NCBI GenBank assembly: GCA_002497905.1
Contig: DAFJ01000004.1
Coordinates: 1 to 13,156 of the forward strand
Source of the DNA: Euryarchaeota archaeon UBA251
Lineage (GTDB): Archaea > Thermoplasmatota > Poseidoniia > Poseidoniales > Thalassarchaeaceae
Length of the DNA: 13,156 bases
Reading direction: 5' to 3'
The notes beneath the pieces are model-generated. The model was not told the origin of the DNA. It saw nothing but the letters and a program-made list of their open reading frames with translations, and did not search any database. Position numbers and translations under genes: made by a program. Every line of letters starts with the position of its first letter. The first letter of the stretch is position 1. Positions 7,401 through 13,156 of the stretch are shown here, piece after piece.

Positions 7401-8391
7401 TCAATGTGATTGCAATGAAGTGGCAACAACATATGATTCAACAGTAACTTACCAAGAAGGAGATATTGTTGTTGGACCAGACGGTAACACATGGATTTCA
7501 GAGTACTCAAATAACAATATCTGGCCATCCATCGAAATAAATTTGCCGTGGATGGTTGTCACAATCCCCACTTGGCGTATGTGCTCACCTAGTGATTGTA
7601 ATAATCCACAACCATGGAGTCAATTAACTGCCAATTTAGGAGGGTATTTTGCTGGCGATATCGTATCACATGTTGGAAATACTTGGCAATTGATGTCAGG
7701 TTATTCAGGATCATCAATTGCTCCTAGTGTTTCAATGAACATGAATCCAGGCCCTTGGACTCCTTGTAATCCAGTAGCAGTCTCAGGAGGACCTGTTTCA
7801 ATGTACATAATTTCCCAAGGTGAAGTTAATATTGAAACCAAAAATATCCAAAGCATTACTCGTAATACTGTAGACACTGATGATGAGATAGCTGGTCCTG
7901 AACCAGGTACTAAATTTTCATCAGCCCTTGATCCGTGGTTAGGGACAAATTTTGAATCCGCCATTTTGTTGAAAGATGGCATCACAGAAATCGAAGATTC
8001 GAGTTTAGAAAATCTAGTTGAGAACCGCACACTAATCGTTGACGTATGTGATCCAAAATACAACTTGAATAGCTACAACGAACAAAGATATCTGTGTGGT
8101 TTTTGGTACGAAGATTCAGGAGTTAATGCAATGGGTGAGAATACTTCGACGATTATTCTTGGGCCTAGATTATTGTGTCCTATAGATATGCCAGAATGTC
8201 ATGATATTATTTTGAAGATCGATGTTGAGGCAATGGTGAGTGATGAGGCCGTAGTGATTGATTCAAACGAAGAATCTACAGAGGTTGTATCGGATGATTC
8301 CACAAACGACACACGAGTTCCGGGATTTTCAGCGATTATGTTGGTCATATGCATGATTTTCTCGGCATTGGTTATATCGCGTAGACCCTGA
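4486..8391 (+). CDS. Large secreted surface protein: beta-propeller, nine CBM5/12-like modules, PGF-CTERM-like anchor
   Basis: This 1301-residue protein has a Sec signal peptide at the N-terminus (basic NLRFK, then a hydrophobic stretch to about residue 23). Residues ~50-535 contain seven repeats of an SBBP-type motif. The strand resembling D-x-FIAKLDPxGxxLW recurs at about 105, 169, 238, 308, 379, 450 and 524, consistent with a seven-bladed propeller. Residues 541-1094 hold nine Cys-bounded modules of about 55-73 residues. They show the pattern W...GDxV/Y...G..W...W..C, resembling CBM5/12 chitin/cellulose-binding modules. A different region of about 180 residues follows. The C-terminus is a VPGF motif (PGF at 1279-1281), a hydrophobic helix and SRRP, like PGF-CTERM substrates of archaeosortase A. 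The likely role is binding polysaccharide or particles at the cell surface. No catalytic domain is visible. The gene is more A+T-rich than its neighbours. Confidence 0.88.
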   Translation: MNLRFKSVILSMLMLLSMATTISQIENSHEESIEDLPDYQIPDSTASRAASDWEWSTSFGSTESDDGWGIVVDQDYTSYVTGQFRGTVNFGSCSTCTQTSQGNSDIFIAKLDPQGDFLWVNTAGGSAQDAPIGHITQLANGNLAIAGYVGGGAAQFDSIQLNPTGVRGMLIATFDQTGNWIWATEYSGAHSTSDVRAYDIASDDSHIYVTGDFVKSMVVNGVTHNAFTTGVSAGAKDLFVMKSDYSGSHVWSQFSIGGKSHDGGRGIAVDSNENVYIAGLHSEDAPFGSTTLVTNPTGSSSIYNKYEALIAKLDPNGNWLWATSHYGPHDDIARDIVVTQDALGVENIVATIWATNDLSISSTNNIISGPFNNLANHMVVTSKFNTDGEMMWYDVVTGYDNNPAELTTGPSGDIFVCGYGTNLGSMTSHHSDQQYDDQWNTPLDDWAEDMWVAKYETDGRLDWVVTSGADPAESTLRDCALNQDNVPYLAGGFDGDSVYSTSHPDSDGTLNAGLSPGAAHVRDGIFGKLIDDYATVNPEPCEQFNGMLGPVWDNSTTNNLVAGDIYEHPEGSGLYWQVINSTNSNADPGTNPDIWSEACTCYEIWSSTSSPVVWDVVGTYDLYDIVEYPAGSYQLWHAVDNVPANEIPDDPNNWRFWQACEGTECAQFNGILGPVWNSSTSNFVNPGDIYEFPANSGIFWIVNPIHTPGFTAADPGTNPDIWSLDCNCTEIWNFNGQPTWDSTQVYSQFEIIESPTGSGDLWSPNVANVLGGMSPEFSMDWDGCGDPLTPCEEAASLNNNWPIWTVSGPPYDVGDVVSYGNEFYISIRLQNTIEPGPLGVQALAWIECTCDDIKSQLPDYQSANSYSEFDGVVYNNEVYWAISSVPAGASPGPNQYWRTCDWCDSSNNNLEGEWDINTAFSANYMIGDLVTQNGVIWVSIMNHNPTVPSGGVVVSTPPGPIIFTIMWDVGWVQCDCNEVATTYDSTVTYQEGDIVVGPDGNTWISEYSNNNIWPSIEINLPWMVVTIPTWRMCSPSDCNNPQPWSQLTANLGGYFAGDIVSHVGNTWQLMSGYSGSSIAPSVSMNMNPGPWTPCNPVAVSGGPVSMYIISQGEVNIETKNIQSITRNTVDTDDEIAGPEPGTKFSSALDPWLGTNFESAILLKDGITEIEDSSLENLVENRTLIVDVCDPKYNLNSYNEQRYLCGFWYEDSGVNAMGENTSTIILGPRLLCPIDMPECHDIILKIDVEAMVSDEAVVIDSNEESTEVVSDDSTNDTRVPGFSAIMLVICMIFSALVISRRP
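6106..7767 (+). repeat. Array of nine tandem Cys-bounded modules within the surface protein
   Basis: Module boundaries fall at Cys residues 541, 599/601, 660/665, 726/728, 784/791, 848/850, 900/903, 974/976, 1033/1038 and 1094. Modules 1 and 3 are near copies (FNGMLGPVW against FNGILGPVW, and DPGTNPDIWS in both), so the array grew at least partly by duplication of a two-module unit. The others are strongly diverged but retain the aromatic residues and terminal Cys. The linkers alternate: C-x-C between odd and even modules, and C-x(2-6)-C between even and odd modules. Confidence 0.8.
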
Positions 8392-8410
8392 GTAGAAATT
8401 ATGGCTTTTC

Positions 8411-8626
8411 TTGACTTCTTTGGGACACCAGAAGAACTTCGATGGTTCGCAATGGGCAATCACTGCTCATGGGGAGGTATTCATTCAACCGTATGGATGG
8501 ACAATCCACGCAACTAGTGGATCAATCATCATCTCATGTGTAATGTGTGCACTACTCGCTGCTGCGATGCATCCGCCGGTTGTACCTGACGGTCCGAATA
8601 TGGCCGACGAAGATACAGGCGAGTGA
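8411..8626 (+). CDS. Possible small single-pass membrane protein (start and frame uncertain)
   Basis: This frame encodes up to 71 residues with one hydrophobic segment (about 39-55, IIISCVMCALLAAAM) and an acidic C-terminal tail (MADEDTGE). It ends 1 base from the gdhA stop on the other strand, a tight convergent arrangement that favours a real gene end. The only start in this frame is a TTG without a Shine-Dalgarno. A better-looking ATG at 8401 opens a different frame of 38 codons (MAFLDFFGTPEEL...) that ends at 8517. A single extra base in the TTTT run at 8406-8409 would join MAFL to this frame. Sequencing error, a short overlapping gene, or a real TTG start are all possible. No family is recognised. 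Confidence 0.45.
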   Translation: MTSLGHQKNFDGSQWAITAHGEVFIQPYGWTIHATSGSIIISCVMCALLAAAMHPPVVPDGPNMADEDTGE

Positions 8627-8627
8627 T

Positions 8628-9992
8628 TCAGCCCCAAGAACCCTGGGCAAGCATAGCCTCGGCAACCTTCAGGAAGCCTGCTACGTTTGCGCCGAACACA
8701 TAGTCATGCGGTCGACCATACTTCTCTGCTGTCTCGTAAGCAGCCTTGTGAATCCCGACCATGATACCGTCGAGCTTCTCGTCAACCTCTTCCCTCGTCC
8801 AAGACATTCGCAAGGAGTTCTGGGACATCTCAAGTCCGGAAGTGGCGACACCGCCAGCGTTAGATGCCTTTCCGGGAGCAAAAAGAACACCGGCCTTCTG
8901 GAAAGCCTCGACTGCCTCAGGGGTGCAAGGCATGTTAGCACCCTCGCCCACGGCCATGACACTGTTGGCTACTAGAGCTGCGGCCTCCTCACCATTGAGT
9001 TCATTCTGAGTTGCACATGGGAGTGCAACATCGACGTCAACCGACCAAAGTCCGTTCATCGCTGGCTCAGGCTTAGACTCGTGGTATTCTACACCGTCGA
9101 AGTGATCGGCATATTCCTTAATTCTGCCACGGCGCTCGTTCTTGAGATCCATTACCCATGCAAGTTTCTCACGTGTAATGCCTGCAGAATCATGAATGAA
9201 ACCACTAGAATCAGACATTGTAACTGGTATTCCACCAAGGTCTAGGACCTTCTCAGCAGCGAACTGGGCCACGTTACCGCTTCCAGAAATTGCAACTCTC
9301 TTCCCCTCCATGGTCTCGCCCTTCGTCGCAAGCATCTCACGAACAAAGTAAACGCAACCATAACCAGTTGCCTCTGGACGAATCAGAGAACCACCGTAAG
9401 GTAGCCCCTTTCCAGTAAGGACGCCTGACCACTCGTTGGCCATTTTCTTGTACATGCCGAACATGTAACCAATCTCACGACCACCTACGCCGATATCGCC
9501 TGCAGGAACATCCGTGTCAGGGCCGATATGGCGCCATAGCTCGCCGATGAAGGCTTGACAAAAACGCATGACTTCATTATCGGACTTTCCCTTAGGGTTG
9601 AAGTCTGAACCACCTTTTCCACCGCCCATCGGAAGACCAGTTAGGCTATTCTTGAAAATCTGCTCAAAACCAAGGAACTTGAGAATCGAAGCGTTGACAG
9701 ATGGATGGAATCGAAATCCTCCCTTGTAGGGTCCAATCGCACCGTTGAACTGGACTCGAAAACCACGATTCACCTGCATGTTGCCCTCATCATCGACCCA
9801 TGGGACTCTGAACTGAATTAGACGCTCGGGCTCAACTACACGATTGTAGATGTTAGCAGATAGGAATTCGGGGCGCTCATCCACAATGGGCGTCAAACTT
9901 TCTAGCACCTCAAGAACAGCCTGATGGAACTCCGGCTGGTCTGGATCTCTCCGCTTCACATTCTCGTAAACTTGCTTCAAATGGCTGTGCAT
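8628..9992 (-). CDS. gdhA: NADP-type glutamate dehydrogenase
   Basis: This 454-residue hexameric class I glutamate dehydrogenase catalyses reductive amination of 2-oxoglutarate with ammonia, linking nitrogen assimilation to the TCA cycle. Substrate-binding lysines are Lys90 (GPYKGGFRF) and Lys114. The catalytic Lys126 lies in PMGGGKGGSDF, and the catalytic Asp166 in PAGDIGVGGRE. The nucleotide-binding loop GSGNVA is at 237-242. SDSSG (260-264) at the end of the second strand matches NADP(H)-preferring bacterial enzymes and not the NAD type. Length is exactly family-typical. The ATG at 9992 has AGGAG 8 bases upstream and a TATA-like box further up. It appears monocistronic. Its similarity to the bacterial form suggests an old transfer, but this cannot be shown here. 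Confidence 0.97.
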   Translation of the reverse strand: MHSHLKQVYENVKRRDPDQPEFHQAVLEVLESLTPIVDERPEFLSANIYNRVVEPERLIQFRVPWVDDEGNMQVNRGFRVQFNGAIGPYKGGFRFHPSVNASILKFLGFEQIFKNSLTGLPMGGGKGGSDFNPKGKSDNEVMRFCQAFIGELWRHIGPDTDVPAGDIGVGGREIGYMFGMYKKMANEWSGVLTGKGLPYGGSLIRPEATGYGCVYFVREMLATKGETMEGKRVAISGSGNVAQFAAEKVLDLGGIPVTMSDSSGFIHDSAGITREKLAWVMDLKNERRGRIKEYADHFDGVEYHESKPEPAMNGLWSVDVDVALPCATQNELNGEEAAALVANSVMAVGEGANMPCTPEAVEAFQKAGVLFAPGKASNAGGVATSGLEMSQNSLRMSWTREEVDEKLDGIMVGIHKAAYETAEKYGRPHDYVFGANVAGFLKVAEAMLAQGSWG

Positions 9993-10000
9993 CCCTTCAA

Positions 10001-10055
10001 CTCCTAGGCTGATTCACCTTGGTTGACCTCGCGACTGGATATCTGGCTTATTAAC
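10001..10055 (-). promoter_or_regulatory. gdhA promoter and ribosome binding site
   Basis: On the minus strand, GTTAATAAG at 10055-10047 is a TATA-like box. Transcription would start roughly 25 bases on, near 10022-10025, giving a leader of about 30 bases. AGGAG at 10005-10001 is a Shine-Dalgarno 8 bases before the ATG at 9992. Confidence 0.5.
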
Positions 10056-10081
10056 GAGTCCCAATGCTGTAATTTGAACTG

Positions 10082-10087
10082 AAAAAA
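10082..10087 (-). terminator. T-run after the HD-domain gene
   Basis: On the minus strand, TTTTTT begins 6 bases after the HD-gene stop codon, without a strong hairpin. Archaeal RNA polymerase can terminate at short T-runs, so this may end the HD-gene transcript upstream of the gdhA promoter. The run is short and the call is weak. Confidence 0.3.
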
Positions 10088-10092
10088 GTGAA

Positions 10093-11409
10093 TCAATCGT
10101 AGATGATACGCTCAGCGATTGCAGCGACATCTTTGACTGCTTCAGGTAGAGTGATGACTGACATCGCATGCTGACTAACTTGGCGCTTTCTCAGTGCATC
10201 CGCGATTGGAGTGTGTTCCTTGAACCAACGCGTACGGCCATCCTTACCTACCACGCGAACATCCACTGCTGCCATACGTGGTTCCGAGAGAAGGAGTTTG
10301 ACAGACGGGACATCTATCGCAACATAACCTGGATTGAGGCCTACTCGTTGTGCTATCTGATCCTCAATCTGGATTCGATCCTCTGAATGTGTCGCGAGGT
10401 GAACTAAACGATCAATCTGCTCAGATGTCAATTCATCCATCCGGCGTGTGACACTATTCTTCATCAGACGACGATACTTCAGACGCTTCAGAATGTCTCG
10501 TGAGAAGGGACCTGCCTGGTCAAGGGCGTGCCATACCTCTGCATCCACCATTCGTTGCATCTGTCTCGCTTCAGGTAAACGATCTCCCGCACGCTCAACT
10601 GCACGAGAAAGCATCACCTCAGTTATTCGAGTGACACGGTGGAAGTATACGGCGCTGTACATCAGGGCGCGGGCTGTCATCATCCCCTCAAGGGCGGCGA
10701 GTCCCCCCTCAGTCACTGCGATGTCCCCGCTGTGACGCGTGAGACATTGGATAAGGCGATCATGATCGATAATCCCGTGACGCACCCCTGTAAAATGCGC
10801 ATCTCGAAGTAGGTAGTCCATCTGATCACAGTCAACTGGCCCGTGGACAAGATGTGCTAGAGTGTGATCTGCGGATTCGAAGGCTTCAGCGCCTTCACCC
10901 CAATGGAACAGATTCCTCTCCTTGCCACCTGCATCTGGACCATGGATTAGTGATGCTACCTTGTCCGGATCAATACCATGTGATTCAAGAATCTCAGGAA
11001 TGGTCCGACGCGATCCAAGGATCTTCTGCTCATCATCCGAAAGGACCTCGTAATCCCCTGTGATGATACCCTCTGTGATATGCATATGATCAGCACCACC
11101 GCGCTCATGAAGGATATGTTCCAGAGTATGTGAATAGGGCCCGTGCCCCACATCATGAAGCATTCCCGCAACCTCTACAGTCATCTGCTCATGTGGATCG
11201 AGGTCCAAGCTTGAAGCCATTCTTCCGGCGAGGTGTGAGACGCCTAGAGAATGCTCAAAACGCGTATGGTGCGCACCTGGGAAAACAAGGTGAGCAAGGC
11301 CGAGTTGCTTGATATGGCTTAGTTTATTGAACTCTGGCGTAGCGAGAAGTTCCTCTCGAACTCCATCAATCTCGAAGGAGCCATGGATGGTGTCATTGAT
11401 GACCTTCAT
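10093..11409 (-). CDS. HD-domain phosphohydrolase (YwfO/SAMHD1-related, COG1078 type)
   Basis: This 438-residue HD-superfamily enzyme has bacterial and archaeal relatives that hydrolyse dNTPs or related nucleotides. The N-terminus MKVINDTIHGSFEI is the characteristic opening of this family, so the ATG at 11409 is chosen over the in-frame GTG at 11430, which would add seven atypical residues. Metal-binding residues fit the H...HD...D scheme: His53 in FEHSLGV, His85-Asp86 in MLHDVGHG, and Asp193/Asp195 in VDCDQMDYLLRDAHFTG. The GHGPYSH segment follows the HD pair. The C-terminal third is the usual mixed alpha/beta region. It lies 55 bp downstream of the repeat-protein gene on the same strand. 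The exact substrate cannot be read from sequence. Confidence 0.92.
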   Translation of the reverse strand: MKVINDTIHGSFEIDGVREELLATPEFNKLSHIKQLGLAHLVFPGAHHTRFEHSLGVSHLAGRMASSLDLDPHEQMTVEVAGMLHDVGHGPYSHTLEHILHERGGADHMHITEGIITGDYEVLSDDEQKILGSRRTIPEILESHGIDPDKVASLIHGPDAGGKERNLFHWGEGAEAFESADHTLAHLVHGPVDCDQMDYLLRDAHFTGVRHGIIDHDRLIQCLTRHSGDIAVTEGGLAALEGMMTARALMYSAVYFHRVTRITEVMLSRAVERAGDRLPEARQMQRMVDAEVWHALDQAGPFSRDILKRLKYRRLMKNSVTRRMDELTSEQIDRLVHLATHSEDRIQIEDQIAQRVGLNPGYVAIDVPSVKLLLSEPRMAAVDVRVVGKDGRTRWFKEHTPIADALRKRQVSQHAMSVITLPEAVKDVAAIAERIIYD

Positions 11410-11464
11410 TGAAGATGGAGCCTTGCACACTCGTCATCAATGCTGCGCTTGGAAATACGGATTC

Positions 11465-13156
11465 TCAGCCTTGCTGGTCCCAACCCTGCTGTTGACCCCA
11501 ACCCTGCTGTTGGTCCCAACCCTGCTGCTGCTGCTGCCACTCAGCCCACTGTTGACCATGAGCCTGCTGCTGCGCCCACCATTCAGCTTGTTGTGCCGCG
11601 CGCATCTCCTCCTCGAGTTTGTAGCGGCGATCACCAAGACGATCGAATAGAAGAGCGGTTTGGCCAGCATCAATGCCGTTCTTATCAGACAATGATTCGA
11701 TGTCCTTCTCTACCGCCATAAGACCCTCAAAGCCCTCAGCCTCGTCCAATAGGGTCCGAATCTTTTCGTAGTTAGAACGGCGACTTGTCGCAGAGCGCCA
11801 GATAAGTACTGACATACCTGCTCCGATAGCAATAATCGCGAGAATAGCAACCGAAAGTGCGGACTGAATCACTGGATCAAGCCCCGCCTCCTGTTGTAGG
11901 CGATCAGGGGTATTGTCCCCATCAAGATCGACTGGTTGACTCGTTGCATCATAGGGGTCCGAACCATCTGCGAACTCGTCTACATCATAGTAACCATCGT
12001 TGTCATCATCCGGATCAACTATGTCAGCCCAACCATCGCCATCCGTATCAGGGCAGCCCAATGTGAAGAGGCTTGAATTACCTGGTACAAGGGGGCAATC
12101 ATCAGACAGTTCCGTACCCTGTTGGTCAGCGAAGCCATCATCATCTCCATCAGACCAAAGACGATCATCGAGAGCCCAACCACCTGGAATTGTTGAGTTG
12201 CCATCGATGATGTCGGCATATCCGTCCAAATCGCTGTCTTCACAACCGACTAGGCCACCTTCTGTGGAAGTCCCCGATTTTCCAGGACAATCGTCCGCAT
12301 CGGTTCCATTCTCGTTATCCCCGTAACCATCTCCATCAACATCGCTCCACTGAGTTACATCATCAGGATAAGCATCTTCGGTATCCGACCAACCATCCCC
12401 ATCCGCATCAGGGCATCCTATGAGATCGATTGTCGAGGTTCCTGCATCCTGAGGACAGTCATCAATAAGGCCAGATTCCGCAGTGTCAGGATAACCGTCA
12501 CCATCAGTATCCGGGCAACCATTCATCGTATCTGCAAACACAGTAGGGCATTCGTCTCCATCGTTAGAGAGACCATCCCCATCATTGTCAGGGCAGCCAA
12601 TTGCATCAATCGTGGAAGTGCCCAAGCGTGTCGGGCAATCATCAGAATCTGGGAAACCGGGGGCATCACCATACCCATCACCATCAGAATCAGAATATTG
12701 ATCGGGATTTTCCGGCATATCGTCGAAAGAATCAGACCAACCGTCACCATCCGTATCAACACACCCATAGAGATCTCGGAACGAGTCACCTGGCTGATCT
12801 GGACAATCGTCGAACGGACCAATCGAAGTATCTAATTCGACGTCTTCATATCCGTCATTGTCACGATCAAGTGGACTCGGATCAGCAAGATAAGCTCCTG
12901 CAATCCATTGACCTGGCCAGTGACTCAATCTGGAAGAATTCCAGGAATCGATTCTCCAATTATCTCCAAGACCGTCCCCATCGGTATCATTCCACTGAGA
13001 TGGTTTATTGAAGAAATCATCAGCAAGATCTGACCAACCATCTGCATCGAGATCAGGGCAACCAAAGGTATCCTTCCATGAAGTGCCCCAAACATTAGGG
13101 CAGTCGTCGTAAGCCTCACCAGCAGGGTTGTCTCCAAAACCATCACCGTCATTATC
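11465..13156 (-). CDS. Thrombospondin-type-3 repeat surface protein, C-terminal part (start outside window)
   Basis: The frame is open to the window edge, giving 563 visible residues with no start in view; the TTG at 12928 is internal. Residues 1 to about 420 are calcium-binding type 3 repeats. DxDGDGxxD motifs alternate with DDCP...GTS....GCPD units about 35-50 residues long, with paired Cys suggesting disulfides. A single hydrophobic helix follows (about 429-453), then the basic stop-transfer RSATSRRS, so the repeats face outside. The cytoplasmic tail of about 110 residues has a charged, helical part and then a Gln/Trp-rich end with repeats of GWDQQQ. Similar Asp-rich, single-helix proteins with Gln-rich tails are familiar from marine euryarchaea. 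A ligand or adhesion role is an inference; no enzyme domain is visible. Confidence 0.88.
   Translation of the reverse strand, partial: DNDGDGFGDNPAGEAYDDCPNVWGTSWKDTFGCPDLDADGWSDLADDFFNKPSQWNDTDGDGLGDNWRIDSWNSSRLSHWPGQWIAGAYLADPSPLDRDNDGYEDVELDTSIGPFDDCPDQPGDSFRDLYGCVDTDGDGWSDSFDDMPENPDQYSDSDGDGYGDAPGFPDSDDCPTRLGTSTIDAIGCPDNDGDGLSNDGDECPTVFADTMNGCPDTDGDGYPDTAESGLIDDCPQDAGTSTIDLIGCPDADGDGWSDTEDAYPDDVTQWSDVDGDGYGDNENGTDADDCPGKSGTSTEGGLVGCEDSDLDGYADIIDGNSTIPGGWALDDRLWSDGDDDGFADQQGTELSDDCPLVPGNSSLFTLGCPDTDGDGWADIVDPDDDNDGYYDVDEFADGSDPYDATSQPVDLDGDNTPDRLQQEAGLDPVIQSALSVAILAIIAIGAGMSVLIWRSATSRRSNYEKIRTLLDEAEGFEGLMAVEKDIESLSDKNGIDAGQTALLFDRLGDRRYKLEEEMRAAQQAEWWAQQQAHGQQWAEWQQQQQGWDQQQGWGQQQGWDQQG
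11471..11521 (-). repeat. 18-bp tandem repeat coding for GWxQQQ units
   Basis: One 15-bp partial unit (11471-11485) and two 18-bp units (11486-11503 and 11504-11521) differ by only one or two bases, and a run of CTG triplets (CAG in the coding sense) continues to about 11536. They encode the last residues of the repeat protein, Gly-Trp-Asp/Gly-Gln-Gln-Gln. The array is in frame, so copy-number change would lengthen or shorten the tail without a frameshift. Confidence 0.75.

Noticed and set aside
8547..9009. Plus-strand frames running into gdhA
   Set aside because: They are antisense to a complete, highly conserved glutamate dehydrogenase.
11309..11721. Plus-strand frames full of Leu/Pro or Pro/Ala repeats
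   Set aside because: They are the antisense reading of the Gln/Trp tail and the HD-gene start.
12019..13152. Several Met-rich minus-strand frames overlapping the repeat protein
   Set aside because: They are out-of-frame readings of the Asp/Gly-rich calcium repeats, whose GAT/GGT-rich codons keep other frames open. The true frame carries the DxDGDG pattern without interruption to the window edge.
11978..13156. Periodic CCATC/ATCGG-like DNA, which at first sight suggests a CRISPR or satellite array
   Set aside because: The repeats are imperfect, lack constant-length spacers, and are fully explained by the type 3 protein repeats.

Overview
Most of this window (about base 660 onward) looks like chromosome from a marine euryarchaeon of the Marine Group II / Candidatus Poseidoniales type. 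The evidence is indirect. One surface protein ends in a PGF-CTERM-like archaeosortase signal, another is a thrombospondin-type-3 repeat protein with a single transmembrane helix and a Gln/Trp-rich tail, TATA-like boxes sit at archaeal spacing, and methylmalonyl-CoA mutase is split. No rRNA or marker gene confirms the lineage. The first ~655 bases are clearly different: very A+T-rich and encoding the 3' part of a bacterial tyrosyl-tRNA synthetase with a cyanobacterial (Prochlorococcus-like) appearance. That gene breaks off inside its C-terminal S4 domain exactly where the oppositely oriented meaB gene breaks off. This is best read as a chimeric join of two genomes.

Layout. 1-~660: partial tyrS (+). 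~662-1817: meaB and the B12-binding small subunit of methylmalonyl-CoA mutase, overlapping, on the minus strand. 1888-4157: a divergent operon for a biotin-dependent acyl-CoA carboxylase, comprising the carboxyltransferase, an 85-residue small protein in the position of haloarchaeal PccX, and a biotin carboxyl carrier protein. 4204-4434: a 76-residue putative zinc-binding protein. 4486-8391: a 1301-residue secreted protein. It has a signal peptide, a seven-repeat beta-propeller, nine tandem Cys-bounded modules resembling CBM5/12 carbohydrate-binding folds, and the C-terminal sorting signal. 8411-8626: a doubtful small membrane protein. 8628-9992: NADP-type glutamate dehydrogenase (-). 10093-11409: HD-domain phosphohydrolase (-). 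11465 to the right edge: the partial thrombospondin-type-3 repeat surface protein (-).

How the genes fit together. The carboxylase operon and the mutase/chaperone pair flank a 70-bp divergent spacer. Together they would interconvert propionyl-CoA, methylmalonyl-CoA and succinyl-CoA. The biotin carboxylase subunit, epimerase and large mutase subunit are not in the window. The 1301-residue protein could bind polysaccharide at the cell surface, which would fit a particle-degrading heterotroph, and the repeat protein at the right edge is a second cell-surface component. Glutamate dehydrogenase and the HD phosphohydrolase are housekeeping genes.
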